A program made the translations under genes and the position numbers. DNA of 64,000 bases from Mangifera indica (Eukaryota; Streptophyta; Magnoliopsida; Sapindales; Anacardiaceae), in NCBI RefSeq assembly GCF_011075055.1, contig NC_058153.1, forward strand, positions 3,038,001-3,102,000. The letters run 5' to 3'. Shown here in pieces: positions 1 to 13,903 of the stretch (its first letter is position 1; each line of letters opens with the position of its first letter). The notes beneath the pieces were generated by a model, which was not told where the DNA came from, ran no database searches, and saw nothing but the letters and a program-made list of their open reading frames with translations.

Positions 1-925
1 AAAACAACTTAATTTAGAAAATTTATCAGTGTTAAATTATTGTACAAAAAATGTTTTATTATGTTTATACCTCTAACTAAACACAATTATTATTTATACA
101 TACCAATTTTTACTAAATTTTATCAAATATAATAATCATTTATATCAATTAATTTTTTAAATACTTTATCTTGAAGATAATCATTTATTTTTTATAATAA
201 AATATTATCTATACTGAACACCCCCTTATATTTTGAAACAATGCGTGAGCCACTTGGTGGTAAATTTACAATTAAGAAAAATTTATGAATATATGCGAAT
301 TACACTTGTTGATGTGATTTGTTACCACCAACTAAAGTATATAATTCAAAATTTTGTATAAACTAAATTATGGTTGTAGTAATTAGAGTATAAAAAGATT
401 CGGATTAGTCCATTTTGAATGTGGGGGAATTTAAATTAAATTAAACATAAAAAGAGATAAAAGACACATTATTTTTTTTCATGATTCATGGTTCAATAAT
501 CAGAGTGCCTATGTTCTAAATATTGTCATTACTTTGAGTGTGTAACAAGAAAAATACAAGATAATCTACACAATAGTGATGCTTATATTTATTGTTGTTT
601 ATATTCACTCTGTCTTGTTTCCTCTCCCTTCGTCTTTTTCCTTTTCCTTCTTCCCCTCTTTGTTTATATACAAGATTTTTGAAGAGAATAGTATATTTGA
701 AATTCATCTAATTAAATTATTTAATTTGTAATTTGAATTTAAAAAAGAGGGAAATATATTTATATCAACATATGACACCTTGTTAATTAGAAAACTTAAC
801 ATCTCCTTGGATGAATGTTATGAGAATATGGTGTTATATAATTTGAATAAGTCCTTCTAATAAAATTATAATCATGATCTTTCCTTAAAGTGAATATTCT
901 ATTTCAAAAGTCACATAATAATACT
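1..925. other. AT-rich intergenic sequence
   Basis: No open frame, RNA gene or clear repeat border was recognised. The stretch is AT-rich, with a short pyrimidine-rich patch near 605-660. A 63-codon minus-strand frame at 516-707 is lysine/arginine-rich low-complexity sequence and is not credited. Confidence 0.6.
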
Positions 926-1060
926 CTGTATACAATTTTATACATAAGTAACAATATATTACTATATGATTGAATATTGTTTTATTTTTTAATTTTTAGT
1001 TGTTCAGTCATATAATATGTCATTGTTTGTGTACACAATTATATATATAATACTACTCTA
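926..1060. repeat. Palindromic MITE family P, copy 1 (degenerate)
   Basis: The two halves are inverted copies: TATGATTGAATATT on the left faces GTTCAGTCATATAATA on the right. The TTTATTTTTAATTTTTA centre is typical of the family. Outer arms carry TGTATACAATTTTATA and its inverse. Borders are approximate. A half copy lies at about 1248-1341. Confidence 0.55.
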
Positions 1061-1349
1061 TCAACAATACTGTTAGCAACATTTTTATATATATATAAAA
1101 CTAAAAAATATAAAAAGAGAAAGAGAATACTTAAGATAAGTTATCGAATTCTGTGTCATTAAGAATTAACAAAGTTGAATATTAATAGATCATTTTATCT
1201 CATTTAAAGATATAACACGTGTTTTAATGGGCAAGAGGACAAAGACATAGATTAAGGATAAAATATTACTCAATTATATAATAATATATATAAATGTGTA
1301 TATATTTGTGTATTTAAAGTTGGTACGCATGATATTATTTTTCTAGAAA

Positions 1350-2203
1350 GGCCAAAGAACTAATTTCCACCTGAGTTTTGATGTGTTTTCAAAGTTACAC
1401 TTACAGAGTTAAAAAAATCAAAGTCCCACTTATGGGTTAACTGCAGTTAAAATTTTTTGTCAGAGATAAAAGTAAAATCGTTATTTCACTAATAATATTA
1501 AAAAATATATAAAATTCATTATATTTTCTCTCATAAGTTTTAAAAACTAACAACTTTAGCTTTGTTTAAAGTTTTCTAACTTTGATAGTCACAATTCCCA
1601 CCCCCCCAAACCTAAGGTTTTTTTTTTCACCCTTCCGACCATCATCTTTGACACTGATGATCTCTCCTCTCCATCCTAAAACGTTTGTCGATGCACGACG
1701 GTGCATGAAGACCTCCCATTTCCATATCTCTTTGTTGGAGATGAAGAGATCTCCATATTTCTTTGTCTCTTAGTTGAGAACAAAAGACTAATCTCTTTGT
1801 TGGAGACCCAGAGACTGATCTCCTCGTCGGAGACAAAGAGATTTAGAGAAGGGAGATGTTAGCCAACGTTTTAGGGTGAAGAAGGGATATTGTCAACGCC
1901 AGAGATGATTACTAGAGGAGAGAAGAAAAAAAACTTAGGTTTTGGGGGGGAGGGGTAATATGACTTTTCAAAGTTAAAAAACTTTAAGTAGAGATGAAAT
2001 TATTAGTTTTTAAAACTTTGGAGGGAAAATATAATTAATTTTATATTTTTTTAATATTATTAATAAAATAATGATTTTACCGATACCTTAACAAAAATTT
2101 TTTAACTCCCATTACCCTATAAGTAAGATTTTAAGTTTTTCAAATTTTATAAATATGATTTTAAAAACGCATCAAAACTTAGGTGGGAAAAACTCCTTTG
2201 GCC
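1350..2203. mobile_element. Mutator-type MITE, GGCCAAA family, copy 1 (complete, perfect 9-bp TSD)
   Basis: The element begins GGCCAAAGAACTAATTTCCA and ends with the inverse, closing in CTCCTTTGGCC. The inverted repeats continue inward through TTTTGATG/CATCAAAA. It is flanked by a perfect 9-bp direct repeat, TTCTAGAAA, at 1341-1349 and 2204-2212. A 9-bp target duplication is the hallmark of Mutator-like elements. Secondary inverted segments (a C-run near 1600 and a G-run near 1946, each beside a CCTAAGG-like motif) give a second stem. There is no transposase frame, so it is non-autonomous. The short frames inside are not believed to be genes. Confidence 0.85.
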
Positions 2204-2765
2204 TTCTAGAAATTGCCAGAGCAATTATGATCACAAAATTCCAGAAATTATCTTGTGAATATTTTGTAAAATATATAAAACCAATTTGCGAAATATTTAG
2301 AAAAGTAGATCGAGCTTTTTGCAATCAACTGTTCCATTTCTACGTTATTCATCAAACAATGTGAACATCTATTAAGATCAAAATTGCATAGATAAATAGA
2401 AATCACACCTCCACTTGTATAGTTATCAAGTTTTCGGAGAGCAACACCAAAATATCTCTTCACGTAGAAGAAAATTTTGTGTATGCATATTTAAATTGTA
2501 GAGCATTGATTTTCTAGTCTTTGCAAAACTAAATTGCCTGGACCAATGGAAATCACATGCACAAAATTGTAAGGCTAGAGACTTAAATATGCTCAAACAG
2601 TGTTCTAGGTTTTTTTATATTCTTGAACAAGTATTTAAACCGGTTTTTCGAATAACTTATTTTTTGATTCAATTTTTTATTCAAAAATCAGTTAAATACG
2701 GTTATCAGATATTTTTGAACACCCTTAAGAGTCCAAACAACTTATCCACTTTTATTTCAATAAAA

Positions 2766-2924
2766 ATATACATACCCATTTTGAATATATAAATAGATAC
2801 ATACTTAATACGTGTTTTTATGTGATTTGAAGATTTTGAATTAAAAATAAAGTAACATTTAATTATATGATAATATATATAAATATATATATTTATGTAT
2901 TTAAAATAGATACGCATAATCTTA
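2766..2924. repeat. Palindromic MITE family P, copy 2
   Basis: The core is TATGTGATTTGAAGATTTTG, then AATTAAAAATAAAGTAACA and an inverted TTTAATTATATGATAATA. The right end has the family signature TACGCATAATCTTAG. Ends are approximate and no clean target duplication was found. Confidence 0.65.
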
Positions 2925-3821
2925 GAAGGCTCTCAGATAGCAATAGCATCGGTTTGTTGGGTCAAAAATCATCAATTACACTCTGATTGCCTTTACTTTG
3001 GCCCCCAACTGCTATTGCCCTTTCAAAGCCCACTTAGTCCAAGCTTGGGCTTCCTTAGACAAATCCAAGTTGTCGTATGCGGAGATAGTTCCATGCTTTG
3101 CCTTCATGTTTAGCGGTTTGCTTGTTTAGTTTAAGTTCATAGAAAGGGATTTTAGATTACTTAGTCAATTATTTATGTATAAAGAGCACGTTTGCTACAA
3201 GCTACTCTGTGATTACACTAGAAATTTATTTTTTATCATTTATATTATCTTATATCAACGAGATTTTTTGTTATCAATTAATATATATAATTTAAAACCT
3301 TACACAAGATAAACAAGGGTTATTATCTTATATCGACGAGATTTCTTGTCACCAACTAATATATATAACTTTAAGCTTTGTACAAGATAAGCAATGATAG
3401 TGACGGTGAGGATTAATAATTAATCATGTTTTTCACTACAACGAACAATAAACCAAATCCCCTTAATAATTAATCATGTCTAAAATTGTATTTAAAAATT
3501 TGGATTTGATTGATAACTCTAATTAGATTTCGGTTAAATCTAAAATAAAAGAGATTTGAACCTCTGATTCTAAATGAGCAAAAAACATAAACCAAACCCC
3601 TTGAGAGAAAAAATTTTAAAACTCAAACTACACAAAATCCACCGAAATACTTTATACTATTGTAAATCACTTTAAAAAGAAAAAAAAAACAGTCCCCCAT
3701 GAGAAAGGTGGTTTTCATTGATTTAAAAAAAAAAAAGAAAGTGGGGGAGACTTTCACCCTTAAGATTTCAATCTCTTATAGTTTTCACCCTTTGAGATTT
3801 CTAGTCAATTGAAAGTAAAAC
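2925..3821. other. Intergenic sequence with a 78-bp tandem duplication
   Basis: No gene was recognised. A segment beginning TTATCTTATATC at 3245 is repeated directly at 3323 with about 85% identity by eye and a period of 78 bp, ending near 3399. The rest is unremarkable AT-rich DNA with A-runs near 3678 and 3726. Confidence 0.55.
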
Positions 3822-3980
3822 AATCTATATACATATACTTTTGGTACATAATTTGGGTATACAGATAATGTGTTATCATGTGATTGGATATTACTTTATG
3901 TTTAATTCAAAATCATCCAATTATATAATAATATATTATCTGTATATTTAAATTATGTACCAAAAAAATGCATACATAGA
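3822..3980. repeat. Palindromic MITE family P, copy 3
   Basis: The left arm contains TTGGTACATAATTTGGGTAT and ATCATGTGATTGGATATTAC. The right arm inverts both (AATCATCCAATTATATAATA and AAATTATGTACCAAAA). The central spacer is the family's TTTATGTTTAATTCAAA. This is one of the better preserved copies, folding along nearly its full length. Confidence 0.7.
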
Positions 3981-4544
3981 TTTATTGTTGAGAATATTGT
4001 TAGATTAGAGTTAGTTGATGACAAGAAAGAATTCTAGTGTGGATGTGATGAGTTGAGGCATGACATGTTATTATAACTTGAGGGAAAAAATAACAACCAA
4101 GTATGATTTAGGGGTAGAATTAACGAGTGGTTGGTCACATGTTGATGTTAATTTAATTTCAATTTTTAGCTAAATATGTAAATGAAATGCTTTTTTATGA
4201 AGGTCAATGTAGAGGTGATAGTGAATTGGGCAGGGTCAAGCTATGTCAAGTTGTATCTAATGTGGTCCATTGATCCCATGTGCCAAGCCAACTCAACAAT
4301 AACTCAGGGCTTGGGGTACGGTCCAGGGTCCCCAAATCATGCCTCCATGGTCCTTAGCGGGTTGACTCACTAAATTAAAAATTTTTAATTTTTTTAATTT
4401 TAAATAATATTTAATTTTGTTATTATTTCAATTTTAAATATGTTTTACTGGACCGTATTGGATTAATCCACAAACCTTGTCTTATAGTTGGGATATTACT
4501 CACTAAACCCACGAGTCTAGTATAGTGTGTTTTAGTGAAAACCT

Positions 4545-5442
4545 AATATTTGACCCTCTAACTTTAAAAATTTTAAATATCCACTTATAAAACAATTTTT
4601 GTTAAAAATCTTAATTAGAGTTAGAGTTAAAACTATAATTTAACAAAAAAATTTAAAAAACTAAACTTTTATCACATTTTCTCCACTCAAATTGAAAATC
4701 CCACAATTCCTCCACCCCCAGCCCCCCCCCCCCCCCACCCCCCCCCCCCCCCCCCCCCCCCCAAAAAAAATTTTCTTTTAAAATTTGAAAAGTAACAATT
4801 TCCTCTTAGGGTTTTTTTCTCTTTTCTCCGATGATGATCCACCATCTCTGACCATTGGTTGTCCTCCCTCCCATCTTATCTCTTCCTTCTAACCTCTCTC
4901 CCTCTTCTCTTTTGCCATAGATTGATGAAAATTGTTTGAAAATCTAGACAAAAGTAGTCTAAAAATCCAGATAATTTTCATTTGGATGCATCATTGTCTA
5001 AATGAAGAGTCACTCATCAACGCTTTGTTTGGACAATGACGTTTTTGTTGTCCAAATGAATCGTCTGGATTCATCTAATCCAAATGAATCCAGGCAATGT
5101 CATGACTTAGGGAGAGATGATCATACTTTTCTTTATGGATTAGGGTTAAAACTGTCATTGTTAGTGGTCAAAGTGCAGAGGAAGAAAACCTTAAGTTTGG
5201 GAGAAAATGCTACTTTTCAAAGTTTACAAACTTTATATAAGGGTAAAGTTATTAGTTTTTAAAACTTATGAAGAAAATGTAATAAATTTTATGTTTTTAA
5301 AATTTTTTGTTAAATGACAATTTTATCCTAAACTTTAACTGAGTTTTTTAACTTTTCATGAATAGGTATTTAAGTATTCAAAAGTTAAAAGAGATTATTT
5401 TGGGATTTAACTATACTTTGGGTGGGAACAAGTCTTTTGGCC
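4545..5442. mobile_element. Mutator-type MITE, GGCCAAA family, copy 2 (left end missing)
   Basis: The right end matches copy 1 and reads GGTGGGAACAAGTCTTTTGG followed by CC at 5442. The left subterminal part (CTAACTTTAAAAATTTTAAA) matches the other copies, but the outermost ~45 bp with the GGCCAAA terminus were not found, so it is truncated or rearranged. A long cytosine run sits inside it. An 86-codon frame at 5002-5262 lies wholly in this element and is treated as chance. Confidence 0.65.
4722..4762. repeat. Poly(C) tract of about 41 bases
   Basis: The run is cytosine except for a single A at 4737, leaving an uninterrupted run of 25 C up to 4762. It lies inside the Mutator-type MITE where other family members have only 7-8 C. 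The opposite strand is poly(G). Exact length may be limited by assembly accuracy. Confidence 0.85.
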
Positions 5443-6260
5443 TTTTCTATATTAGGTCAACATAGGCCATGCTAAATTATACACGGCTCGTGGCCTGAAT
5501 CCCTTGAAACTTCTAATCACTACGGACGTGGGAATCCCCTCGATGTATCCTCAAAGAACTCTTGCCGAGAGAAACAAAATATGTCTTCGAGCAAAAGCAA
5601 CTAGCCCCTACATTATTTTAGCTTTTGATTGGACCATCATTGCTCTTCTCACACACCTATTCTTTTTTCTTGCTGTCCTTTCCATTTTATTTTTTAAAAT
5701 CAATTTTGCAATGTGTTTCAAAGTCTTTCCCTTATTCTCTTTAAGAACTATCTTATTTCTTTTGAAAATAGAAAAAGGTTCTTACCTTCTTTAATTCAAA
5801 CTAAAAAATGATTTTAGTTCAAACTGATAGTTAGCTCTAAGTGATTTTAAAAATAATAAACTACGAATATTCAATTTTGAATATCTAATTAAATATTAAG
5901 ATAATATATCATTATATAATTAAATAATTTTAAATTAAAAATAAACTAACACCCAATTACAGCTATAACGACATAAGTATACATGAAATTAAGCAATTTA
6001 ATTGCACCAAATTGCAAGCTAAAGGAGTAAAAGATCCACAAAGCTTAATAATTAATGTAAATTAGGGAGTTTTATGGACCTCTAAAGTCCTCAGCTAGAG
6101 CACAGACTGCTATAAACCCTAGAAAGATTGTATATCATCATGAGCAATCAGCCTTAGAGTTTAGCAGAGTGACTGCTCATGATGTTATATCGTTTCATCA
6201 AGCTTAACCAAGTCGAGTGTGCTGCCATTAACTAATTAGAAGCCTTTTATCCTTTTTCCG
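5443..6260. other. Intergenic sequence, 3' side of the bHLH gene
   Basis: No gene was recognised. It holds a partial family-P MITE at about 5866-5962 and a short perfect-stem hairpin at 6122-6199, listed separately. Confidence 0.5.
6122..6199. other. Short hairpin (arms ~29 nt, loop ~19 nt) downstream of the bHLH gene
   Basis: Arm 6122-6150 ends CATCATGAGCAATCA and arm 6170-6199 starts TGACTGCTCATGATG. They pair over 15 bases with one mismatch, then continue outward with small bulges. It lies about 240 bp beyond the bHLH stop codon on the transcribed side. It could be a miniature inverted repeat, a 3' processing structure or a small-RNA precursor; the sequence does not decide. I do not recognise a known microRNA. 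Confidence 0.5.
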
Positions 6261-6432
6261 AATAATAAAATTATGTGTATACACTTTCTAGTACATAAAT
6301 AAGTACACACGTGATATATTATTATGTGATTGAGTGATTTTAAATTCATAATAAAGTAAGATCTAATCACATAATAACATATTATGTATATATCTATTTG
6401 TGAATTAAAAAATGTATACACATAATACTAGT
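6261..6432. repeat. Palindromic MITE family P, copy 4, abutting the bHLH stop codon
   Basis: The left end is AAATTATGTGTATACA and the right end inverts it as TGTATACACATAATACTAG. The core TATTATGTGATTGAGTGATT faces AGATCTAATCACATAATA. The right border is within about 3 bp of the TAA stop of the bHLH gene (6435-6437), so this MITE should form the start of that gene's 3' UTR. Confidence 0.75.
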
Positions 6433-6434
6433 CT

Positions 6435-8945
<2,511 letters not shown>

Positions 8946-9300
8946 TTCTTTGCCCCTTGACTCACTTACCAGAGCTACCTTTCTCTTTCACAAAACTTGT
9001 AATGTATTGAGCTAAATTGTTTGGTTGAAGGAAGCTCAAAAACAACTCTCTGTAGAAACTTTAAAGAAGTCTCCTAACTATGGGTTAAGTAGTAGGGAAA
9101 ACCAAAGGCTTATTTTCATGAGAGAATTTGAATCATGGAGGTTCGAGAACCTGTCTTTGTTTTCTCTTTCTCTTTCTTTCTTTACTGCCTTTTTTTTTTC
9201 CCCCTTTCTTTTTATGTTTTTCTTTTCCCTCTTGCTTTTTCTCTGCTTTTGCTTTATCTCAAAGTGGGACAGAAAAGGTGCAACCAATTCTAAATATTAA
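8946..9300 (-). promoter_or_regulatory. 5' leader and proximal promoter of the bHLH gene
   Basis: Reading away from the ATG at 8945, the sequence is purine-rich on the minus strand (CT-rich on the plus strand at 9155-9245, with repeated TTTCTC). Such tracts are common in plant 5' leaders. No TATA box was assigned with confidence. Frames on both strands here are low-complexity and are ignored. Confidence 0.45.
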
Positions 9301-11267
9301 TTTTTAAAAAATATTCACTAAAGTTTGATTTTTTTAACCAAGACCCACTCATATTGGTTAGACAGATAAATCAGAGATATACTGATTGAACCTACAACTA
9401 CTATACCAAATAAGTTAAAGTTTCATTAAAGTTAATATTGATATAAAACAATTTCTCCTTTCTTTTTTTTAGTCAAGAACCTTAACTTAAGTTAGACTAT
9501 TTTTTAGGATTAGACTGGCTATACCAAACAAGTAAAATATTGAATTCAATAATCAATGTCATAACCTCGACATCATTAAGTTAAGAATTTCATCTTAAAA
9601 TATCGTTAGAGAGAATTTGAATTTTTGCTTTTATGTTTAGAATTTTTTTTTTTTTTATTACTCAAACTAAGCTGCAGGACTTGTGAATAAATTTGAACTC
9701 ATGCTTTTTTGCTTGGATATATCTACTTCCACTACTCAAATTACCTCTAGGGCTACAGTTTCTTCACCATTTCCATGTGTCTCAAACACTGCAGGGTTCT
9801 GAAAATATTCATATCCGATTACTTAAATATATATCTAATTTATGTTAATATTGGAGTTTGAGTCGTGCAGTGCTTAAAAAGGCTTTGGATTGTGAAAGAC
9901 GCACACTTCTTTTTAGTCTAAGCATTGTGATAGAAATTGTCATCCAATTTGTCTTATATATGTGTGTGCGTGTGTGTGAGAGAGAGAGAGAGATGGGGTT
10001 GTATTTATTTTCATGAGTCTAATTATACTTATATACATTGTATAATTAGCTGTGTGAGTTCCTTTTTCCCTTATATTCTGGCATTTAAAGAAGTTGAAGA
10101 CGTAAAAGAATTAAATAGGAGCTTTAATCAACTTTGGTAAAACTTTGCCCCGATGAATGGTAAAGAAAAGGGATATCAAACATAACAGTATAAATTCAAG
10201 TTTCACAATGATTATAAGATTAGTTATTAGAGGTAAGATTTCACTTGTTTTTTATGGTTAATTCAACTGAAGGGACAATATAACACATTTAGGCAAATTT
10301 CGTATTGGTAAAACATAAGAGATATGCTAGGTTTGTGTGCATATTCCATATCATTTGAGATGCTAAGTTCATACTGGTTAAATAGTATGTAAACTTCCTA
10401 AGTTATTAAGATGTGTTTTAAGTTGTAAAATTTAGAAACAAAACCATAATGAATTATATATCCAAAATAAATAATATCTTCACAGTAGGTTGAACTATTA
10501 TACCAAAGATATTATAAATGATATCAAAGTCATTTTATGTGTCATCTTAAATGATGTTGTGGATCGAACTATTAAATTAGGAATATTACAGATAGTCCAA
10601 AAAAAGGATCCCTCTAGCTGGCAGGCTAAATTTAATTTGTCTTCATTTTATGCCAAAATTTCATTTGAAAACTTGTGATAAAGCGGATCAACATGATACA
10701 AAGATTGAACAAGTTTAGAATAAAGTGAGACTTAATTAGCAAGTAACCCAGTTTGGTGGCAAGTAACCCATAATTCTCATATACATGTTTCTCCCATCTT
10801 TACAATTAAATTACTTATAAGTAATGTTTTAGCTTTAATTATTGCATGGATGAAATCAATTAGGGCAAATTAAACTTATGTTTCCTTTTCCCCACATTGC
10901 ATTATTACTTGTAATCTTTACCAATTCTTGCATTATTTTCACTAAACACAATTTAAAACGTTTTAAGTTCATATTTCATGCAAGACAAGGGTTTCAGATT
11001 ACGTAATACTGACTCATGAAGTGCGTACATTGGTATGTTCTGCTGTTCAGACTTGAGATTAAATGTTTAAAATGGTAAAAGATGGAAAATTCACCAACCA
11101 AAGTATACGTCACGCTGATGGGATAAATTTTTTTTTTTTATTTTGGAGCAAGTAATATAAAATTACGTGGTTGAGGGATTTACAGACACAGAAAATCGAC
11201 AGGTCAAATCTAGGGTTTGAAGATCTCTTACCTCAACTCTCTCATGTCTTTTGGATAATGATTATCA
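9301..11267. other. Gene-free AT-rich intergenic sequence
   Basis: Nothing gene-like was recognised. There is a short (TG)n(AG)n run at 9960-9992. Scraps of a dispersed repeat occur near 9355-9470, with phrases such as GAACCTACAACTACTATACC that recur near 13280. The 67- and 62-codon frames at 9937 and 10490 have no recognisable domain. Confidence 0.55.
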
Positions 11268-11400
11268 TTTTTGAAATATAATTTCGTATGTACATAATGA
11301 TATGTTATTATGTGATTCGTTAGTTTTAAATTAGAAAAAAAATAGCATATAATTATATGGTGATATATCATTATTTATGCATATAATTTTATTGTTTCAA
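11268..11400. repeat. Palindromic MITE family P, copy 5 (diverged)
   Basis: GATATGTTATTATGTGATTC on the left faces ATATAATTATATGGTGATAT on the right around an A-rich centre. The outer arms are eroded. Confidence 0.5.
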
Positions 11401-11654
11401 GAATAATAATAGTTTTTTTTTTATCTATGGTGCATTATTACCGTTTTCAATAATGTTAACAATTCAGATTGATGCATTTTAAGAATTTTTTCAAATTAAT
11501 ATTTGAAAAAAATTTAAACGAAATCAAACTATTATAGTTTTCAAATCAAATCAAATTGAACTGAAAAAAAAAAACGATTTGAAAAATTTTTAAACCAAAT
11601 CAAACAATTTTAGGTTTTAAACTAAACCAAACAAAAAAAAAATACGATTTAGAT

Positions 11655-12140
11655 AAAGATGACAATTTCAACCTTAATGGGGAGGGAGTTCCCTGATATA
11701 AATGAGGAAGGGGACATGGATGAAAAATATCCTCGTATTCGAGAATAAGGATACATGTGTTCCCTCCCCGCCTCGACTTCATCCTTGTGTCCATCTCCGT
11801 CTCTGTCTTTCTATGTCCCTGCTTTTTTATGTTAATATTTTTACTTAAAATATTAACATATTATTATAGTTTTAAATTATTTATATTTTTCAAATTTATT
11901 TATGTTTTTGTTAGTTAATTTATGTTAATTTATTTATGTTTTCAAATTAAAGTGGTTAATTTATGTTATTTGTGATAATTGAAATAGTAAGTTGGTTTTA
12001 CTCTTAGTTATTTTTTGTTTAATATATTTATATTGTATTTAAAATGTATGAGAAAGAAATTTTTTCCTATGGTACAAAGATAAGGCGAAAATTTTTTCTC
12101 ACAGGTAGGGGATAGGAAGGGAAATTTTTTTTACTATTTA
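11655..12140. repeat. Dispersed repeat with GGGGA/TCCCC-rich ends
   Basis: The left part (AAAGATGACAATTTCAACCT, then GGGGAGGGAGTTCCC and CTCCCCGCCTC) and the right part (ATTTTTTCTCACAGGTAGGG) resemble a second copy at about 46563-46985, which starts AGAGATGACAACGAGTC and also carries paired TATCCCC and GGGGAC motifs. The layout suggests a non-autonomous DNA transposon, perhaps hAT-like. Borders and target duplication were not resolved. Confidence 0.45.
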
Positions 12141-13835
12141 CGGTTTAGTTCAATTTAAAAACTATCTAAATCACAATTCAAACATAAACCGTTAAATCAT
12201 TTTACAAATCAAATCATAATTTTTGAATAATTTGATTTAATTTTATGATTTAAATCGAATTACACATATTTCTATGAATAACACCGCATAACTCAAAAAA
12301 AAAAAATTGAAGTCAATAAAGTTTTGTCTAAGCTTTCATTTCAATTATTTAATCACATCTAGTAGAAATTAAATTGAAAAGGCAATATCGGAGTAGGCAT
12401 CGAGGAGATCTTGATATTTGAAATTTAAAATGAGAAAAAAGAGACGAGAATTATTCCACAAATAAACACAAAGACATTCATTCCCTTGAGCAGCATTTCG
12501 ATGTCACAAACAAACAAATGAATCCTTAAATTACGAGCAAGCTAAGAACATAAACCTGATTAAGGCCAATTAATAATAAATATTAAGCATGTCTTGTCTG
12601 CTTCGTATGTACAGCCAAAAATCTTTGTTGGAAGCACCGTGTCTTTTCCTTGCCACTCCATTGCCCTTTTCTTATTATTATTATTTTTTTATCTTCATTC
12701 ATTCTTTCGCCTTCTTCCCAAAAAACAAACTTCTCCTCTTTGTCCTTACCCTGTTCTCTTTTATTCTTCTCCCTCTCTTTTCATTTATTATTATTATTAT
12801 TATTTTAAGGAATACATCTTAACCCAAGCATTTCTTTAAGATGGTAATCATTTATATTAAATAAATAAATTTTTAGGTGGATAAATATACTTATAATTAA
12901 TATATTAAATAAATTAAAATTTTAATTTTAAAATATTATTAGAAAAGATTTATATTTATATATTTTTATATATAAAATTTTTTTTATTATCACTCAAACT
13001 ATTTTTTAATGATCGTTTAATTTTGTTTTGATAACAAGGTACTGAATTCAAGCTAAATCATTTGTTTGAAATTGAACTAATCATATTAAACAAAATAAAC
13101 TTCTTTCTTTCCATTTATTATTATTTTTGTAAAGAACCCTTCTTAATGTTTAATCTTAAAATATCTCATGTTTTTTTATACATAAAATTTTTTTTATTAT
13201 CACTTAAACTATCTTTAATGATCATTTTTTTTTTAGTAACAAGAAACTGTACTCAAGCTAAACTATCTGTTTTGAATTGAACCTACTATATCAAATAGGA
13301 TAAATCTCAGATACAGTGATTAGCTTTACAATCATTGAATCAAACAAACAAATTTTTTTTTATTAAAATATTATCAAAAGAAATTTAAACTCATACTCTC
13401 TTATACATTAAATCTTCTCACTCAATCAAATAATTTTTTGTTATAAATAAATGTGAGTCTAATATGAATATTAATAAAAAAAATTAATGATGCTAACATG
13501 TACATTTAATAATTAAGCATGTTATGCAATAACAGCAGTCTTGAAACTTGACATGTCGTTTCTCTTACAGTCGAATATTATCCATGAAAGCCTGTGTAAT
13601 TTTGGTATTATGTTGTTCATGCTGGGATCATCGGATTCCTCGTCACATGCTCAAATTATAATATTGATTAATTTTTTAAGTAATTATGGCCTAGAATTGA
13701 TCCATTATTCCTCTTCATGATCCCAAGACGGCCTCCCCCAAACCCCTAAAAGGAGTAAAATCATAACCCTGTTTCCTAGTAAAAGCTAAAGAAATATTAG
13801 TTTTAACGATAATATATTATATTCTTCTTTCAAAG

Positions 13836-13838
<3 letters not shown>
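12141..13838. other. Gene-free sequence with a ~110-bp direct duplication
   Basis: No gene was recognised. The segment at about 12960-13075 (ending CAAGCTAAATCATTTGTTT) recurs at about 13168-13283 (CAAGCTAAACTATCTGTTTT), a direct repeat with a period near 208 bp. A second, shorter frame set at 12589-12839 is T-rich low complexity. Several TTATTATTATT runs are present. Confidence 0.5.

Positions 13839-13900
<62 letters not shown>
13839..13900. repeat. (TA)31 microsatellite
   Basis: An uninterrupted TA dinucleotide tract of about 62 bp, with no gene nearby. Confidence 0.9.

Positions 13901-13903
<3 letters not shown>

Noticed and set aside
5002..5262. 86-codon frame
   Set aside because: It lies wholly inside a Mutator-type MITE and no homologue family is apparent.
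9134..9155. GGTTCGAGAACC, resembling a tRNA T-arm
   Set aside because: No anticodon arm, D-arm or acceptor stem upstream at tRNA spacing; it is a small palindrome in the bHLH leader.
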